Position numbers and translations under genes: made by a program | Shown: one piece after another, positions 55,132 through 63,142 of the stretch | How positions within the stretch are numbered: position 1 is the stretch's first letter | Layout: each line of letters begins with the position of its first letter | The notes under the pieces: generated by a model | The model's input: the letters and a program-made list of their open reading frames with translations, nothing else | Database searches by the model: none | What the model was told of the DNA's origin: nothing | NCBI RefSeq assembly: GCF_003026355.1 | Contig: NZ_PYON01000005.1 | Span: 1-64,000, forward strand | DNA: 64,000 nucleotides | Direction of reading: 5' to 3' | From: Photobacterium kishitanii | GTDB taxonomy: Bacteria > Pseudomonadota > Gammaproteobacteria > Enterobacterales > Vibrionaceae

Positions 55132-56007
55132 ATGCGGCAAAAAATTGATGCAGATTATATTCATAAGTTAAATAAAGATTTTCATGATCAAGAAGAAGCA
55201 TTTAATTATGATGCTAGAATGGGAGCGACATATGATAATAAATCACAACAACGGACGATTAAAGAGTTAGAGTCTGTATTAGGACATACGCTTCCTAAAG
55301 GAGGAGTGGTTGTTGATGTCGCTTCTGGAACCGGAAATTTAGCGGTTAAACTTGCAGCAACTAATTGGTATCAACAGGTAATTGGCGTAGATATTAGTGA
55401 GCGTAGTTTGGAAGTTGCTCATAAAAATGCTCATTTAATGAATACACAGATAAAAACGATTGTTTCAGATATGACGATACTCCCTTTTGATGATAATAGT
55501 GTTGATTTAGTGGTTGGTTGTGCTTTTTTGCATCATTTGCCGGAACCTAAAAAATTCATGAAAGAACTCTTACGAATTTTAAAGCCAGGGGGAGAGTTTG
55601 TTTTTATCGGTGAGCCGACCACTCATGGTGGACAACTGATTGATATTATCAAAAAGCCGTTAGTCTTGATCAATAATACTCGTCGCTATTTTTCTAAGCA
55701 ACATCAGCGGCAAATGCGGTGGGATCACGCCAATATTGATGTACATGATTTTAACCAGCAAGATGCTGAACAATTATTATGTGGTTTCAATACTCCTAAG
55801 ATTATTACCGAAGGTTTTTTATCCCCCATTATTGACCAAGGGTTGATGACGCCTATTCGAAGTGTATTGAGTGAGACTTCGATGATAAAGCCGCTATTTT
55901 TATATATTAATCGTGGTCTTTATTGGTGTGATATAACCATTTTCAATTATGTTATTCCTAAATTTTGGCGAGTGTCACTTAAGCTCAGTGGTGAAAAGCC
56001 GTTGTAA
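55132..56007 (+). CDS. Class I SAM-dependent methyltransferase
   Basis: 291 residues from the ATG at 55132, which has GAGGA 8 bases upstream; a TTG at 55108 gives a longer frame. Motif I is VVDVASGTGNLA, followed by VIGVDIS and AFLHHLPEPKKFMKELLRILKPGGEF of methyltransf_11 type. The C-terminal third is hydrophobic, suggesting a lipid or membrane substrate. Target not known. A small AGACG/CGTCT hairpin lies just before the ribosome site (55093-55107). Confidence 0.85.
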   Translation: MRQKIDADYIHKLNKDFHDQEEAFNYDARMGATYDNKSQQRTIKELESVLGHTLPKGGVVVDVASGTGNLAVKLAATNWYQQVIGVDISERSLEVAHKNAHLMNTQIKTIVSDMTILPFDDNSVDLVVGCAFLHHLPEPKKFMKELLRILKPGGEFVFIGEPTTHGGQLIDIIKKPLVLINNTRRYFSKQHQRQMRWDHANIDVHDFNQQDAEQLLCGFNTPKIITEGFLSPIIDQGLMTPIRSVLSETSMIKPLFLYINRGLYWCDITIFNYVIPKFWRVSLKLSGEKPL

Positions 56008-56162
56008 GTAGATGTAGAATTATGTCTAACAGTGTTATTTCTAGGTATGGTTTAGGGTGCTATTTAAGCTAAACATCACAGAATTAAACCGTGTTTATAT
56101 ACAGTACTTTTAAGGTCGCTATTATGATGAGCCAGATTAATGATTAGTTAAGGAATTATTCG

Positions 56163-56579
56163 ATGTCTCATTCAGAAGCAAGCTGTCTTTGTGGTGCGGT
56201 AAAAATTATGGCCACAGAGATTAATCCTAAGTTTACTGTGTGCCATTGCCAATCATGTCGAACGTGGGGTGGTGCTCCATTTTTTGCTGTGCAATGTGGC
56301 ACTAAAGTGGAATTTAAGGGTGAAGAGAGTATTAAAATATATCAATCATCACCTTGGGCATCGCGTGGTTTTTGCTGCGAATGTGGAACGCATTTATTTT
56401 ATAAAGTGAAAAAAACAGGTGAATATAATATGCCTGTTGGTTTGTTCTCTGCCTTGAAAGGGCTAAAAATGGAGATGCAGTATTTTAGTGATGCTCGCCC
56501 TAGTTATTACTGCTTTACCAATGAGACTCAGCAAATGACTACAGCTGAAATTATGGCCTATTTTGCGAAGGAAATGTAA
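56163..56579 (+). CDS. GFA-family (glutathione-dependent formaldehyde-activating-like) protein
   Basis: 138 residues. The zinc-binding pattern CLCGAVK, then CHCQSCR, then CCECGTH with four to six Cys is that of GFA domains (CENP-V fold). AGGAATT precedes the ATG. Family members bind zinc and sometimes glutathione adducts; many have unknown roles. Monocistronic. Confidence 0.85.
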   Translation: MSHSEASCLCGAVKIMATEINPKFTVCHCQSCRTWGGAPFFAVQCGTKVEFKGEESIKIYQSSPWASRGFCCECGTHLFYKVKKTGEYNMPVGLFSALKGLKMEMQYFSDARPSYYCFTNETQQMTTAEIMAYFAKEM

Positions 56580-56782
56580 TTAAGTCTCTCTGCTAACTCA
56601 CCATGGATTATATCTGTGGTTATTCACTTAGTTTGTCTTGATAGCATGTCTTGATACAGTGTATTTTTTGATGACTTAGTCACGGATGAACGAATTATAA
56701 TAATAGCCACTATGTATGAGCCACCATTGATGCTTATGATGTATTGGCTGTTCTTAAGTAATTCATCTAAAGGGAGATTAAG

Positions 56783-57070
56783 ATGTCTAAATTTCAATTC
56801 TTTTGTATGCCAAATACTGACCGCAAGAAATTCACCTATCTCAAAATGGATAGCGATAGTTTTATGGTTGAAAAAAAACAGCTCTTAAAAATCGGCTTTG
56901 AAGTGGAAGATGATGTGATTTTTGCAGACAATGCAGATGAAGCGATAGAGAAATTCAACTCAAACTATGTGTATGCATTGCAAGAGTACGCCGATTCTTC
57001 TGTGGGCGGTGGTTTGGGAACGTTTATTATTGAAAGCTATAAAGATATTATTCGACGGTTTAAATCATAA
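56783..57070 (+). CDS. Conserved-looking small protein of unknown function
   Basis: 95 residues, soluble and acidic-basic mixed, with AAAGGGAGA upstream of the ATG. No motif that I recognise; the sequence FQFFCMPNTDRKKFTYLKMD and GFEVEDDVIFADNADEAIEKF looks like a compact alpha/beta fold. It is convergent with hemB and separated by an inverted repeat. Confidence 0.65.
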   Translation: MSKFQFFCMPNTDRKKFTYLKMDSDSFMVEKKQLLKIGFEVEDDVIFADNADEAIEKFNSNYVYALQEYADSSVGGGLGTFIIESYKDIIRRFKS

Positions 57071-57094
57071 TTTCACTCATCGTGTGAACCAGCC

Positions 57095-57129
57095 TTAAGC
57101 ATAATAGATATTTGATCAATTATGCTTAA
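57095..57129. terminator. Inverted repeat between convergent genes
   Basis: TTAAGCATAAT and ATTATGCTTAA are perfect 11-bp complements with a 13-base loop. It lies between the small gene and hemB. No strong T-tract on either side. Confidence 0.55.
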
Positions 57130-57191
57130 AGACGGGAGAGTATAAATTTACAAAATAACAAATGTTGTAATCAATAGCCGTAATAATTAAA

Positions 57192-58184
57192 TTATTCTTT
57201 ATCTTGGGCTAACCACTGTGCAACTTGTTTAGTGTAATAGCTAACGATAAGATCAGCACCAGCACGTTTAAAACCGGTTAATGTTTCATACACCACCCGT
57301 TTTTCATCTAAAGCACCAGCTAATGCAGCAAATTTGATCCCTGCATATTCGCCACCGACTTGATATACCGCGAGTGGTAGATTAGTTTTACGACGAAGGT
57401 TGGCAACCACATCAAGATAAGGTGTACCAGGTTTAACCATCAAAATATCTGCACCTTCTTCTTCATCAAGTAGAGCTTCTACTAACGCTTGACGGCCGTT
57501 GGCACAATCCATTTGATACGCTTTGCGATCACCACTTAACTCACAATCAACCGCAGTACGGAATGGGCCGTAGAAAGCAGAAGCAAATTTTACCGCATGG
57601 GCAAGAATAGCTACATGCTCAAAACCTGCTGCATCTAAACCTTCACGAATGGCTTTAACTTGACCATCCATCATTGCTGACGGTGCTAGCATATCAGCGC
57701 CCGCTTTAGCTGCAGTGATACTTTGTTTAACTAATAATGCGAGTGTTTCGTCATTGAGGACATGTTCATCATGGTAAACACCGCAATGGCCGTGAGTGGT
57801 ATATTCGCAAAAACAAATATCAGGGATCACCATCATGTCTGGGCAAGCGGCTTTGATTGTTTTTACCATACGGGCAAGTAAACCATCATCATTCCATGTA
57901 TCACTGCCGATTTCATCTTTGGTATGAGAGATACCAAAAGGCATTACGTAACGTACGCCAAGCTTATAAAGTGTATTTATCTCATCAGCCAGCATGTTTT
58001 CTGGAATACGTGAAATGCCAGGCATGGTGCTAATAGGCACTTCTTCAGTTAAAGTTTCTTCAATGAAGATTGGGTGGATCAGATCTGCTAATTTAAATTC
58101 ATGTTCACGTACAAGATCACGCATATTGGCAGTACGACGCATACGACGAATACGTTTCACTGGAACAGAGATAGGGTTTGTCAT
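57192..58184 (-). CDS. hemB: Porphobilinogen synthase (delta-aminolevulinate dehydratase)
   Basis: 330 residues. The zinc-binding Cys are Cys124, Cys126 and Cys134 in DICFCEYTTHGHCG. The two Schiff-base lysines are Lys198 in HAVKFASAFYGPFR and Lys250 in MVKPGTPYLDVV. The enzyme condenses two 5-aminolevulinate to porphobilinogen in tetrapyrrole synthesis. Monocistronic on the minus strand. Confidence 0.95.
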   Translation of the reverse strand: MTNPISVPVKRIRRMRRTANMRDLVREHEFKLADLIHPIFIEETLTEEVPISTMPGISRIPENMLADEINTLYKLGVRYVMPFGISHTKDEIGSDTWNDDGLLARMVKTIKAACPDMMVIPDICFCEYTTHGHCGVYHDEHVLNDETLALLVKQSITAAKAGADMLAPSAMMDGQVKAIREGLDAAGFEHVAILAHAVKFASAFYGPFRTAVDCELSGDRKAYQMDCANGRQALVEALLDEEEGADILMVKPGTPYLDVVANLRRKTNLPLAVYQVGGEYAGIKFAALAGALDEKRVVYETLTGFKRAGADLIVSYYTKQVAQWLAQDKE

Positions 58185-58312
58185 TAGAAAATTCTATTTT
58201 ATGTTAATCGGGTATACATCATACAAATGTTAGGGTTTGAGATGCAAGAGATTGTGCTGTTGATTCTTAACCAGACTAAACTTAATGCGGAAGTTACTAC
58301 CCTGAGGTCATT

Positions 58313-58615
58313 ATGAAAGTAATTATATTATTAGTATTATCTATTTTATCTTTTCAAGTCTATGCGCAAGACAAATATGTTTGTCACAAGGATGGCGCTG
58401 AACGCACTGTTGAAGTTGTTTATAGTCAGCCAGGCAGTAAAGTGCCTTGTGAGGTTAAATATACTAAGCCGGACAGTAATAAAATTTTATGGAGTGCTAA
58501 TCATGAAGTTGGCTATTGCGAAACGAAAGCAAAACAGTTTGTTCTTAAGCTCGGTGGCTTTGGTTGGTCTTGTAGTGATGTAAATGATAAAGCAGCACAG
58601 CCATTGGGTGAATAG
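58313..58615 (+). CDS. Small secreted Cys-containing protein (paralogue B)
   Basis: 100 residues with a signal peptide ending VYAQ, and GAGGT upstream of the ATG. It shares its four Cys and most of the sequence with the protein at 54535. The two are split by about 3.5 kb holding the methyltransferase, GFA, small protein and hemB genes, which suggests an old local duplication. Function unknown. Confidence 0.8.
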   Translation: MKVIILLVLSILSFQVYAQDKYVCHKDGAERTVEVVYSQPGSKVPCEVKYTKPDSNKILWSANHEVGYCETKAKQFVLKLGGFGWSCSDVNDKAAQPLGE

Positions 58616-58634
58616 AACGCGAGTTTATCGGCAT

Positions 58635-58664
58635 TCACACGGATAAAAAGAGTGAGCTCTTTTA
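58635..58664 (+). terminator. Terminator-like hairpin after paralogue B
   Basis: TCACACGGAT... pairs with ...ATCCGTGTGA through a 17-bp stem with one mismatch, with TGAG as loop. The following tract is T-poor. Confidence 0.65.
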
Positions 58665-58882
58665 ATCCGTGTGATATTTGAGTTAACTCTTCTATATCAA
58701 GCCAAAAAAGTTATTTAATAGAGGCTAAAAAACAGTCATTAAAAGTATTTTGGTGTTATTGATGACCGATGTCTATTCATAGGTTTTTCCTATCAGCTTA
58801 ATCTGTTAAAACTTCTTTTGTTTTGATAAAGAAGGGGATAGATTAAATATAATTAATTTATAATTAGATCTGGAAATTCATT

Positions 58883-59317
58883 ATGACAACCATGACAACT
58901 CGCTGCCCACATTGTAAAGCAATGAACCGTTTACCTCTTGATCGTGTTAATGACGAGGCAACATGTGGTACTTGTAAAGAAAAGCTACTTGATGGTATGC
59001 CAATCGAAGGTACTGCTGATAACTTCGCTAATTTAATTAATGGTGACAAACCTGTTGTTGTTGATTTTTGGGCACCGTGGTGTAGCCCATGTGTCGGTTT
59101 TGCACCAATCTTTGCTGATGTTGCTAATGAACGTGATGGCGCAGCTCGTTTCGTTAAGATTGATACTGAAGCTCAACAGGCACTTGCTGGACAATATCGT
59201 ATTCGTAGCATTCCAACCATTATGGTATTTAAAGGCGGTAAAATGGTCGACATGTTAAATGGTGCGATGCCTAAAACGGCATTCGATGAGTGGTTGAACA
59301 GCGCATTAACAAAATAA
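58883..59317 (+). CDS. trxC: Thioredoxin 2
   Basis: 144 residues. An N-terminal zinc ribbon has Cys8, Cys11, Cys28 and Cys31, the hallmark of TrxC. The thioredoxin domain carries the active site WCSPC (Cys67, Cys70), where WCGPC is expected. The cis-Pro segment SIPTIMVF is normal. It reduces disulfides under oxidative stress in the cytoplasm. The Gly-to-Ser change should raise or shift the redox potential. A terminator follows. Confidence 0.9.
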   Translation: MTTMTTRCPHCKAMNRLPLDRVNDEATCGTCKEKLLDGMPIEGTADNFANLINGDKPVVVDFWAPWCSPCVGFAPIFADVANERDGAARFVKIDTEAQQALAGQYRIRSIPTIMVFKGGKMVDMLNGAMPKTAFDEWLNSALTK

Positions 59318-59374
59318 CGACCAATAATATATTTTTGTTATATACGAATATTTGTCAGTGGTATGTTAATAAGT

Positions 59375-59410
59375 AAGCCTAGTTATTCAAACAGATAACT
59401 GGGCTTTTTT
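59375..59410 (+). terminator. Terminator of trxC
   Basis: AAGCCTAGTTAT and ATAACTGGGCTT pair over 12 bp with one G-U pair, then T6. Confidence 0.9.
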
Positions 59411-59527
59411 GTACAAAAAATCTGACTAAACAAGACTAGATATCATTATTTCGCATATTATTTATGCTAATTATGTGTAAATGTAAAAAAACACTATGCT
59501 AAATTTTTAATGTGATCAAGATCTCTA

Positions 59528-59807
59528 TATACTCCCGCCTCGGCCAGAACAATTACGTTCAGCCACCTTATTACAAGCTGTCACTAGGATATGTGAACGA
59601 CCCACGGAGTTGGACCGGCATTAACTAGCTTGTTAATTTAGGTGACTTGTATGTTGTACCATTGGACGAACACTCTTTTAGTTGTTTGCGCATATTTGCG
59701 TAATACCCATCTTTTGTTGAGTCTTCAGCAAATGTTTTTCCGATGCCGCGACACAATCAATACCTTCATTATTCGACACCCATTTATAAACACAGCAGGA
59801 CGAAATA
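59528..59807 (+). promoter_or_regulatory. Long structured 5' leader of nupC
   Basis: A TATACT box at 59528-59533 would start a leader of about 265 bases. It has clear hairpins: GAAC/GTTC within GGC/GCC (59542-59564), TCAC/GTGA (59581-59596) and ATTAAC/GTTAAT (59620-59637). The first 100 bases are GC-elevated against AT-rich surroundings. A half-site TGTGA at 59511 may be CRP related. It could be a riboswitch or a small RNA; I cannot name a class. Confidence 0.45.
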
Positions 59808-61073
59808 ATGCAGTTGTTAATTAGTTTGGCCGGTATTGCAATACTGGTTTTATGCGCAATTTTACTTTCAGATAATCGCAAAGCGATCAATTGGCGTACC
59901 GTGATTGGTGCTTTAGTGCTGCAAGCGAGTTTTGCTGCCTTAGTGTTGTACATTCCACTCGGACAGAAAATGCTTGGTGCAATGAGTGACGGTGTTGCTG
60001 GTTTGTTGAGCTTCGCCGATGTAGGTATAAAGTTTGTATTTGGTGATTTAGCCAATATTGAAAAAAGTGGCTTTGTATTTGCTATTCGAGTACTGCCATT
60101 AGTGATCTTTATTAGTGCATTAATTTCGTTACTATATTATTTCGGTATTATGCAGTGGGTAATTAAAGTTCTTGGTGGTGGTATCCAAAAGCTATTAGGT
60201 ACGAGCCGCGCAGAATCATTAGTTGCTACGGGTAATATATTCTTGTCGCAGGGTGAATCACCATTACTTATTCGTCCTTTTTTAGCCAAAATGACCCGTT
60301 CTGAGCTGTTTGTGGTAATGACATGTGGTATGGCGTCTGTTGCTGGTTCAGTATTGGGTGGTTATGCGGGTCTCGGTGTCGATCTTAAATTTTTGATTGC
60401 AGCTAGTTTTATGGCGGCTCCTGGTGGTTTGTTAATGGCTAAAATTTTAGTGCCAGAGCAAGAAACGCCAGAAGAGCAGGTTGAGATTGAAATGGCAACC
60501 AGTGAACACAGTAATGCCATTGATGCATTAGCAGCTGGTGCAATGAATGGTATGAAAGTCTCTGTTGCTATTGGTACGATGTTAATTGCGTTTGTTAGTG
60601 TGATTGCGATGGCTAATGCAGGACTAGAGCAGGTCGGTTATGGCCTAGCAAGTTTAACATCAACTATGGGAATGGAGTCGTTATCACAATGGTTTGCGAC
60701 CACCCCATTAAGTATGCAGCTTATTTTAGGCTATATTTTCTCACCTTTGGCATTTGTTGTTGGGGTTCCGGCGAATGAAATGATGGCTGCAGGTACTTTC
60801 ATTGGTGAAAAACTAATTTTAAATGAATTTGTTGCCTTTATGGATTTTGCTTCAGTTAAACAGACTTTATCCGCTCATACACAAGTGATTATCACGTTTG
60901 CCTTATGTGGTTTTGCCAATATTGGTTCAATTGCGATTCAAATTGGTTCAATTGGTGTGATGGCACCTGAGCGTCGTAGTGATGTCGCACGACTTGGCTT
61001 TAAAGCTGTGATGGCGGCAACATTAGCTAACTTAATGAGTGCGACCTTAGCGGGCATTTTTGTTACGTTATAA
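59808..61073 (+). CDS. nupC: NupC-family concentrative nucleoside transporter
   Basis: 421 residues, about eight to nine membrane segments. CNT motifs are seen in GQKMLGAMSDGVAGLLSFAD, GNIFLSQGESPLLI, LNEFVAFMDF and NIGSIAIQIGSIG, the nucleoside- and cation-binding half-helices. AGGACG lies before the ATG. It imports nucleosides using H+ or Na+. The long leader suggests extra control of translation or transcription. Confidence 0.93.
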   Translation: MQLLISLAGIAILVLCAILLSDNRKAINWRTVIGALVLQASFAALVLYIPLGQKMLGAMSDGVAGLLSFADVGIKFVFGDLANIEKSGFVFAIRVLPLVIFISALISLLYYFGIMQWVIKVLGGGIQKLLGTSRAESLVATGNIFLSQGESPLLIRPFLAKMTRSELFVVMTCGMASVAGSVLGGYAGLGVDLKFLIAASFMAAPGGLLMAKILVPEQETPEEQVEIEMATSEHSNAIDALAAGAMNGMKVSVAIGTMLIAFVSVIAMANAGLEQVGYGLASLTSTMGMESLSQWFATTPLSMQLILGYIFSPLAFVVGVPANEMMAAGTFIGEKLILNEFVAFMDFASVKQTLSAHTQVIITFALCGFANIGSIAIQIGSIGVMAPERRSDVARLGFKAVMAATLANLMSATLAGIFVTL

Positions 61074-61105
61074 TGGAATAAACAAGCAATTTATCCCTTG
61101 AATCA

Positions 61106-61145
61106 CGAAACCGTTGTAAGATTTCTTACAACGGCTTCGTTGTTT
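61106..61145. terminator. Bidirectional terminator after nupC
   Basis: CCGTTGTAAG and CTTACAACGG pair perfectly around a 4-base loop, extended by outer CGAA/TTCG. It lies between convergent genes. Confidence 0.85.
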
Positions 61146-61187
61146 CTAATATTATCTATTTTTATTCAAGCGTGATTTCAATGCTGA

Positions 61188-62057
61188 TTATTTATCAAAT
61201 TGTTTAATTAATACTGACGTATCTGCTCGATTAAATCCGCGTTGCTGCAATTTTTCATATTGTGAATCAACTTGTTTTGCCAATGGTAGCTCCACATTAA
61301 GTTTGTCAGCAGCATCGAAACAAATAGCAAGATCTTTACGCATCCAATCAACGGCAAACCCAAAATCAAATAAGTTTGCGTCCATAGTCTGGGCGCGATT
61401 TTCTAATTGCCATGATCCTGCTGCACCATGTTTTAATACTTCTGTCATGGTGTGAATATCAAGCCCTGCGGCTTTGGCGAGAGTAATTGCTTCTGATAAC
61501 CCTTGTAATACACCAGCGATACATAACTGGTTGGCCATTTTAGTTATTTGACCGTAACCCGTTTCACCCATTAAAGTCGTTGCTTTGGCATAGCTTGCTA
61601 TAGCCTGTTTGGCTTTATTAAAAACAGCTTCATTACCACCGACCATTACGGTTAAACAACCATTAATAGCACCGGCTTCGCCGCCTGATACTGGCGCATC
61701 TAAAAAGTCACAGCCAATAGCATGTGCTGCATCAGCAATTTCTCGCGCCACATCAGCAGAGGCTGTAGTATGATCGACTAAAATAGCACCAGGTTTAGCT
61801 GTTACTAAAATACCGTGTTGGCCTTTATAAATTTCACGTACGTCGTCATCATTACCGACACAAGTGAAAACAATATCTGCTTCTTTCACTGCATCACAAG
61901 GAGTAAGGGCAATCGCACCATTATATTCTTTTGTCCAAGCGTCTGCTTTTGCTTGGGTACGGTTATAAACCGTAACGTGATAGCCCGCTTTAGCAAGGTG
62001 TCCAGCCATCGAATAGCCCATCGTCCCGAGCCCTAAAAAAGCAACGTTTGCAGTCAT
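61188..62057 (-). CDS. Beta-hydroxyacid dehydrogenase family oxidoreductase
   Basis: 289 residues from the ATG at 62057, which has AAGGAAG 8 bases upstream. Rossmann motif FLGLGTMGYSMAGHL, substrate loop DAPVSGGEAGA, and catalytic Lys in GQITKMANQL. This is the 3-hydroxyisobutyrate dehydrogenase / tartronate semialdehyde reductase family, using NAD(P). The substrate cannot be decided between these. Monocistronic. Confidence 0.88.
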   Translation of the reverse strand: MTANVAFLGLGTMGYSMAGHLAKAGYHVTVYNRTQAKADAWTKEYNGAIALTPCDAVKEADIVFTCVGNDDDVREIYKGQHGILVTAKPGAILVDHTTASADVAREIADAAHAIGCDFLDAPVSGGEAGAINGCLTVMVGGNEAVFNKAKQAIASYAKATTLMGETGYGQITKMANQLCIAGVLQGLSEAITLAKAAGLDIHTMTEVLKHGAAGSWQLENRAQTMDANLFDFGFAVDWMRKDLAICFDAADKLNVELPLAKQVDSQYEKLQQRGFNRADTSVLIKQFDK

Positions 62058-62270
62058 AGTTAATACTTCCTTGGTTTTAATTGTGAGCAATATGTAACAT
62101 CATAACAGACTGCATTATTGCGTAAATGGTTAGCAGTTGTATGTGTTTTGTTCAAATGAGTGAGGTTTATCAATAGGATTAATTATTCGAGATTAATCGC
62201 TTGTAACAACTTGTGTTGCCAATTATCATAACACTCACTTTTATTTTATGGATTGGTTTAGTTAAGCCTA

Positions 62271-62888
62271 ATGTTGTCAGCTGTGTTTCGTATTGTGTTA
62301 TTAGTACTATGTTTAGGAGCAAGTTCATTTGCTTCGGCATCGTCACATGCGGACTTCACTCAGACCAATCCTGTATATACTGATGTTATTGAAACACCGA
62401 TGCTTAACGTTACTGCTGTTGCAATAACAGCAATAACAGATCATGCCTCAACGCAACAGCATCAGAGCGAACAAGCTCCTACTCAAAAGCATCCCACTGA
62501 TCGATATGTCAGTACCAATGGCTTGCCGGTGTCGTTTTATAACACTAAGTTAGTGTGGAACTTTCCAGCACCAACCAATATTAAGTTTCCGCTACACAGT
62601 GGTAAACATCACCGTTCAGAAGTCCTTAATTTAAAAAATATCATTAATACATCTACTCGGTCTTTGAGTAGTTTTTATCATAATGCTGATGATATACCGC
62701 CAACATTTGAATTGGCGTTTGAATTACCTTTACCTCCTATACCTATACTTACTATTGGGTATGCAGAACCCCTTAGCCCACAAAGTGATTGGATATTAAC
62801 GATAAAATCCACATCATCGCGTGTATCCGGCTGGAAAGAATCTAATCTACTCTATTCACATTACGAACGTCCGTTCGTTACCGCGTAA
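62271..62888 (+). CDS. vemP: VemP-like secretion monitor with C-terminal translation-arrest motif
   Basis: 205 residues: a signal peptide (MLSAVFRIVLLVLCLGASSFASA), a low-conservation middle region rich in Thr, Gln, Ser and His, and a C-terminus with SRVSGWKESN at 183-192, 13 residues from the end. The VemP arrest motif of Vibrio alginolyticus, as I remember it, has Ser-Gly-Trp-Lys-Glu-Thr-Asn at a similar distance from the C-terminus. VemP is exported by Sec; when export stalls, translation arrests near the stop codon and the mRNA is reshaped so that secDF2 is expressed. Here secD follows 254 bases downstream on the same strand. The protein is longer than the 159-residue reference. No other family fits. 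Confidence 0.85.
   Translation: MLSAVFRIVLLVLCLGASSFASASSHADFTQTNPVYTDVIETPMLNVTAVAITAITDHASTQQHQSEQAPTQKHPTDRYVSTNGLPVSFYNTKLVWNFPAPTNIKFPLHSGKHHRSEVLNLKNIINTSTRSLSSFYHNADDIPPTFELAFELPLPPIPILTIGYAEPLSPQSDWILTIKSTSSRVSGWKESNLLYSHYERPFVTA
62862..62878 (+). promoter_or_regulatory. Hairpin in the last codons of vemP
   Basis: ACGAACG TC CGTTCGT can pair over 7 bp (or 5-6 bp with a larger loop). It sits within the region that would be covered or released by a ribosome stalled near the vemP stop codon. Confidence 0.45.
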
Positions 62889-63015
62889 GACATTACTAGC
62901 GTTTATGTCATTTATGGCATGGTGTGCTTTACTTAGTGATGTTGCTTTCATCAACACATAAAACGTTCTATTAATTTATGTATTAAATCTATCAATAACT
63001 ATTATTAATACTAAC

Positions 63016-63122
63016 TGTTATCGGCTGTGAATATGATAACAAACAGTTGTTTGTCTATATAAAGATAAAAATTAATAATAATTGCTGATGTGTTATCGGT
63101 CGCAACAAGATGAGCTTGTTGC
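63016..63122 (+). promoter_or_regulatory. Alternative RNA hairpins in the vemP-secD intergenic region
   Basis: TGTTATC at 63016-63022 can pair with GATAACA at 63035-63041. The same GATAACA can also pair with TGTTATC at 63091-63097, and it overlaps a third hairpin ACAAAC/GTTTGT (63039-63054). Just before secD, GCAACAAG (63102-63109) and CTTGTTGC (63115-63122) form a perfect 8-bp stem whose loop contains an in-frame ATG at 63110. Such competing folds fit stall-controlled initiation of secD. Confidence 0.55.
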
Positions 63123-63142
63123 TAGATATATGGCTTAAAATA

